A stretch of DNA of 64,000 bases from Arabidopsis thaliana (taxonomy: Eukaryota > Streptophyta > Magnoliopsida > Brassicales > Brassicaceae), in NCBI RefSeq assembly GCF_000001735.4, contig NC_003074.8:4278101-4342100 (forward strand), in the 5' to 3' direction. Below the pieces are notes generated by a model. That model saw only the letters and a program-made list of their open reading frames with translations. It was not told the origin of the DNA and searched no databases. The position numbers were made by a program, and so were the translations under genes. Of this stretch, positions 60,372 through 64,000 are shown piece by piece; position 1 is the first letter of the stretch; each line of letters opens with the position of its first letter.

Positions 60372-61882
60372 TCAAGTTGGTATTACTAATCGTGAAGCAG
60401 GAGAGAATTGTAGGACGAGAAACCGAAGTATAGAGACGAGCAAGATCAATTGTGTCAAGATATAGAAACCGAGCTTACATGTTTTTCCTAAGATGTTTCC
60501 ACGGTTTGATACAGGATCTTCTTTCAGAGAATGTAACTTCTTAGTTTCTTGGAGTACTTGTAGTGAACTCAGAGATCTTGTGAGCATCAAATGTTCGATT
60601 TCAGTTTCAATCTTTCTCTGGAAGATGCATTCAAGTTCAGATTCAATCTTTGAGTTTTCGAGTTCTTGGATCCTAGCTTCCTTTGCCTCGAGAGCAGCTC
60701 TCGCTTCCTCGAGTTTGTGTTCCAGAAGTTTTACCTTCTCCTTCAAGATCAGTGCCTTTGATCCTGAGGATGTTGAGTTATCTTCTTTACAATTTTGATG
60801 ACTTGGCTGGTCTGAACTCAATTCATCGGTGTTCGAATGTAGTAGTACAGATTCCTTACCTAGCTCCTGGAAACTTTGAACCTCTGCACACGTTTCAATC
60901 GCATAGTTAGTTTAGAAATATCATGTAACATTGATAATATAAACATGGGAGCTTTAGGACATGAACATTGAAACAATTCACATGGATATCAAAAATCAAG
61001 GTTCGTGTGCAAACCTTTCCAAAGAACTTCCTGCAGAACTGCAAAGCTTCTGATAGAATCTGCAAGTGCGTCTTTATCTGCCCAATGATTGTTGTTTTTC
61101 TTACTCTCTCCATCGTCTTCTTTATTCCCGTTTTCGCTTCTGCTATATGTTTGAACTTCCTCCTTAACTTGACCTTCATTGCTAAATCCCCCAATATAAT
61201 TCATCGTCAATCTCTCATCTTTCTCTCCATGGTTACCAACAGAAACCGAGCCAGTCGAAAACACAAAATCACTACTTCTCAAGTCGGAATCCAAGCTGGA
61301 ACAAGGCTTCTCCTTCTCGATATCCCCCCGCTCTTCGCTAGCCCTCTTGATGGTATCACTCCAGAGTTTCTCTTGGCTACCTGAAACAACCTTCCCTCCT
61401 ACTACATTCTTTCCACCTATGGTATTACCACTATGCTCTTCACTTTTCTCAAACGCTTGCCCAACAGCAAACATACAACCTATATCGGGACTAAACCCGT
61501 TGGCTACCCCTGGATGATGCACCATATTCACTGACCCAACAGAGCCTTCACTACTCTGCCTTGCTTCAACTGAAGAAAATTCTACATGTTTAGAAGGAGG
61601 ATTCACCAAACCAGCCAATCCACGTTTCAGTAACTTACTACCATCATCAACAGGAGCAGCCTCATCTCTCACAGGACCATCTCTTTTGATCCGTCTCCAT
61701 TTCTTCAAACCAAAACCTTTCCTCGTAGAATGTACTGATCCACCAGGAGATTCAACGCTGTTCGATCGTTGAGGTGATCCAACACCTCCTTCCTCATGAT
61801 CATTATCAGGCAATACTAATAATCCATTTGCAGGGACTGAATTACCGTTGTCTTCCACAGAATCAGGGACTGACTCATTCAT
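60372..61882 (-). CDS. WIP3: WIP3, WPP-domain-interacting nuclear-envelope (KASH) protein, 459 aa
   Basis: WIP proteins anchor RanGAP at the plant nuclear envelope and bind SUN proteins through a C-terminal KASH-like tail. Coding exons are 61015-61882 and 60372-60883, giving 459 aa. The N-terminal half is Ser/Gly-rich and disordered, with basic GFGLKKWRRIKRDG. A coiled coil follows (KEKVKLLEHKLEEARAALEA through HLMLTRSLSSLQVL). Then come one transmembrane helix (LGFYILTQLILLVSILRFLVL) and the KASH tail ending RLVIPT, the terminal motif of plant WIPs. I start at MNESVPDS (61882) because an acceptor (GGATTTAG) lies just before it. A donor AG-GTACGC near 62160 would pair with it as a leader intron. 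A start four codons upstream (61894) would lie inside that intron. Confidence 0.92.
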
Positions 61883-63416
61883 GCCTAAATCCATTTCACA
61901 ACAAAAAAAAAGGTATCAAATTCTCTGTCATCAGAGACACAAATCTGAAAATTTCCAACAGCTAAAGAACTAGATTCAGCTCACTACTTCAAAAGAAAGA
62001 ACTGATGTATAGTGTTATTCTAACCTCATCTACCGAAACAACAATGAACAAAACTCAATTCACAATTCAACAATCTCATCTAATCAAGTCCAGAAATTTT
62101 TTGAAAAAACAAAATTAATGAAAACAGAGAGAAGCGACTCGAATCAATATTTAAAGCGTACCTAAAACAATCCAACGAGAGCTTGCCTGAGTTACAGATG
62201 AGCAAGAGAAACAAAATCCTAAAGAATTTAGAGTGCGACGGAGAAATCCGCCGACATTATTACCGGGAGAAGCTGTATCAACGAAAATGATTAAAGTGGA
62301 CGAAATGATTCTACAGACACAGGAAAAAAAAAACATTAAAGATAAAGAAAGAGAAAAAATAATGAAGATGGTGCGAATCATACGTGGGACCCACATGACA
62401 TAAACCCAGTGCGCCAAGCTGGCCGTCCGATCTGGAGTACACAACATGTCGGAATTAAAGTGTGTATATGAGCCCAACATGTTGGCCTGATAAGGCCCAT
62501 TAAAACTAGACTTAAATATTTTCAAAATAATGAAAAGTGTGATTTTTCTATTTTAAAATTTAAAAGATTTATTTGGTATCATATTCAAAAATCAAAATAA
62601 TGTTTTATGCAGATTTGAACATTTACAAATCATTAAAAAAATCAACTCCTTAAAATGATTTTTTTATCTATTTTTTGTATAAAACAGATTTAAAAAATAA
62701 ATAAATAAATGCTAATTCTTGAAGTATGGAATTGTTTTATAAATGTAAAATCTCCATTCTGTTGAGGAAATGGGTAAATATTTAATATATTTATATAATT
62801 AAAAGTTAGTGAAAACTATTTACAATCTGAAATCTAATTCCAAAACATTTCTGAAAATTTTAGTGAAATTTTAAAATATGGACAGATAAACTGATTCATT
62901 AAATATAAATTAAGTATTTTAGTAACATGTAACAAAATGTGATTACCATTTATTTTAAAATTTATTATAGTTATTTTACTTTAGAATCTACAATATCCAC
63001 AAAATTTATTTTATTTTAATATTGTTAATTGTCAAAATAGTATTTTTACTGATATCTATGAAAATATTTGATTTTGTACTAATAAAATTGAAAATGATAA
63101 ACTTTGTCATAAGTAACTATTGTATATCATCTATAGTTTAAGACAGTAATTATGATTAGATATATTGTGTTTGAGACAATATTTATTTTTTAACATAATT
63201 CATATCATTATTAAACATTATAACAATACATTATATGTTTTGAGTGAATCAATAATCTATTATATATACATACAAATACTCACATTTTTAATATATTGTA
63301 AGTTGTAACAATCATTTTCTATCAACAAAAAAAAAGACAACTTCTTCTTCTTCTTTTTTTCTACCAATTTCAATTTTCACATCCCCATTTCCTAGTCCTA
63401 AAAAAAACCTCGAATA
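61883..63416. other. WIP3 leader and intergenic DNA
   Basis: The WIP3 leader intron (about 61890-62157) and first leader exon extend to about 62300. From 62500 the DNA is extremely AT-rich with no gene. CTATTATATATACATAC near 63257 could be the TATA box for the gene at 63417. Confidence 0.5.
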
Positions 63417-64000
63417 ATGTTGATGCCTCCCACCATGTCTTGTTTGATTCCCAAAATAGTTTTCATATCCCTTATCACTTGTTTTGTGTGTCGTGGACCT
63501 TATGCCCATGCAAGAAGTTTGAATCCACCAGTCATGGGAGAAACTAACCCGCTCATAAAAACGATGAAGGTTCCTGTGAATATAATCTACGGAAGTTATA
63601 AAAGTGGACCTGATGATTCAGGTAAAGGTCACGATGCACCTTTACCACCAAAGATACCGATGAATATAAATTACGGAGGTTATAAAAGTGGACCTGATGA
63701 TTCAGGTAAAGGTCACGATACACCTTTACCACCAAAGATACTGATGAATATAAACTACGGAGGTTATAAAAGTGGACCTGATGATTCAGGTAAAGGTCAC
63801 GATGCACCTTTACCATCAAAGGTACCGATGAATATAATCTACGGAGGTTATAAAAGTGGACCTGATGATTCAGGTAAAGGTCACGATGCACCTTTACCAC
63901 CAAAGGTACCGATGAATATAATCTACGGAGATTATAAAAGTGCACCATCACCACCAAAGGTATCGATGAATATAATCTATGGAAGTTATAAAAGTCGTCA
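63417..64000 (+). CDS. secreted tandem-repeat protein with PIP-like SGP...GKGH motifs, 3' end outside the window
   Basis: The frame opens at 63417 (MLMPPTMSCLIPKIVF; the ATG six codons on is an alternative start) and stays open for 194 codons to the window edge. Residues 7-32 form a signal peptide (hydrophobic KIVFISLITCFVC, likely cut after AHA before RS). From residue 52 a 28-residue unit repeats: 52-79, 80-107, 108-135, 136-163, a shortened copy at 164-181 and the start of a sixth at 182. Each full unit contains NIIYGGYKSGPDDSGKGH followed by APLPPK with few changes. SGP-x(3)-G-x-GH resembles the core of PIP/PIPL and related secreted signalling peptides (SGPS...GxGH). That would make this a multi-copy peptide precursor, but a structural wall or apoplast protein is possible. 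I do not know a function. The opposite strand is also open but is only the mirror of the repeats. Confidence 0.72.
   Translation, partial: MLMPPTMSCLIPKIVFISLITCFVCRGPYAHARSLNPPVMGETNPLIKTMKVPVNIIYGSYKSGPDDSGKGHDAPLPPKIPMNINYGGYKSGPDDSGKGHDTPLPPKILMNINYGGYKSGPDDSGKGHDAPLPSKVPMNIIYGGYKSGPDDSGKGHDAPLPPKVPMNIIYGDYKSAPSPPKVSMNIIYGSYKSR
63570..64000 (+). repeat. 84-bp coding tandem repeat
   Basis: Units at 63570-63653, 63654-63737, 63738-63821 and 63822-63905 are near identical. The unit at 63906-63959 lost 30 bp, exactly the segment for GPDDSGKGHD. The unit from 63960 is cut by the window edge. The repeat is in frame (28 codons), and differences are mostly single bases. Confidence 0.95.

Noticed and set aside
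60103..60465. 120-aa plus-strand frame
   Set aside because: It runs antisense into the WIP3 last exon and has no protein-like features.
61883..61894. WIP3 start at MDLG
   Set aside because: These codons overlap a likely intron acceptor (GGATTTAG), and a start at MNESVPDS gives the expected 459 residues.
63553..63957. 134-aa minus-strand repeat protein (YLNHQVHFYNL repeats)
   Set aside because: It is the mirror of an in-frame 84-bp repeat; the plus strand has a signal peptide and a proper start, the minus strand has neither.

Overview
The window is nuclear DNA of a Brassicaceae plant, very probably Arabidopsis thaliana or a close relative. Genes have many short introns with GT..AG (occasionally GC..AG) borders and AT-rich intergenic DNA. 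The order VCR, VCS, a J-domain protein, CAX2, PA200, tRNA-Asp, a WD40 protein, an ARID-HMG protein and WIP3 matches, as far as I remember it, the At3g13290 to At3g13360 stretch of chromosome 3. No search was run; identities rest on recognising the proteins and on splice models that give intact frames (for example CAX2 441 aa, the WD40 protein 447 aa, WIP3 459 aa).

Region 1 (1 to about 10.3 kb, all minus strand) is most of a Helitron rolling-circle transposon. It has a RepHel gene cut by the left window edge just after its helicase Walker A motif, and two RPA70-like single-strand DNA-binding genes upstream. All frames I could splice are open, so the element may be autonomous. The N-terminal part of RepHel is built of small exons of the same phase, three carrying AT-hooks and two being tandem copies of each other.

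Region 2 (11.2 to 19.1 kb) holds a small membrane-protein gene on the minus strand. Divergent from it, behind a palindromic site II promoter element, lies a 3.6-kb same-orientation array of some 35 to 40 degenerate 75 to 105 bp repeats with no reading frame and splice-like borders downstream. It looks like a non-coding RNA locus and I do not recognise it. Then come a relict third copy of the VCS/VCR promoter and 5' leader (16.7 to 17.1 kb) and a minus-strand NYN-domain gene with degraded catalytic residues and tandemly duplicated 3' exons.

Region 3 (19.1 to 31.9 kb) is the tandem pair VCR and VCS, scaffolds of the mRNA decapping complex, with the same exon layout. Region 4 (32.7 to 62.3 kb) is ordinary gene-rich DNA: a J-domain protein, the vacuolar cation/H+ antiporter CAX2, proteasome activator PA200, a tRNA-Asp(GTC), a WD40 protein, HMGB10 and the nuclear-envelope protein WIP3.

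Region 5 (from 63.4 kb to the right edge) is the start of a plus-strand gene for a secreted protein made of 28-residue tandem repeats. Each full repeat holds SGPDDSGKGH, which resembles the core of PIP/PIPL signalling peptides. It is cut by the window edge. This gene and the 12 to 15.7 kb repeat array are the two most interesting items.
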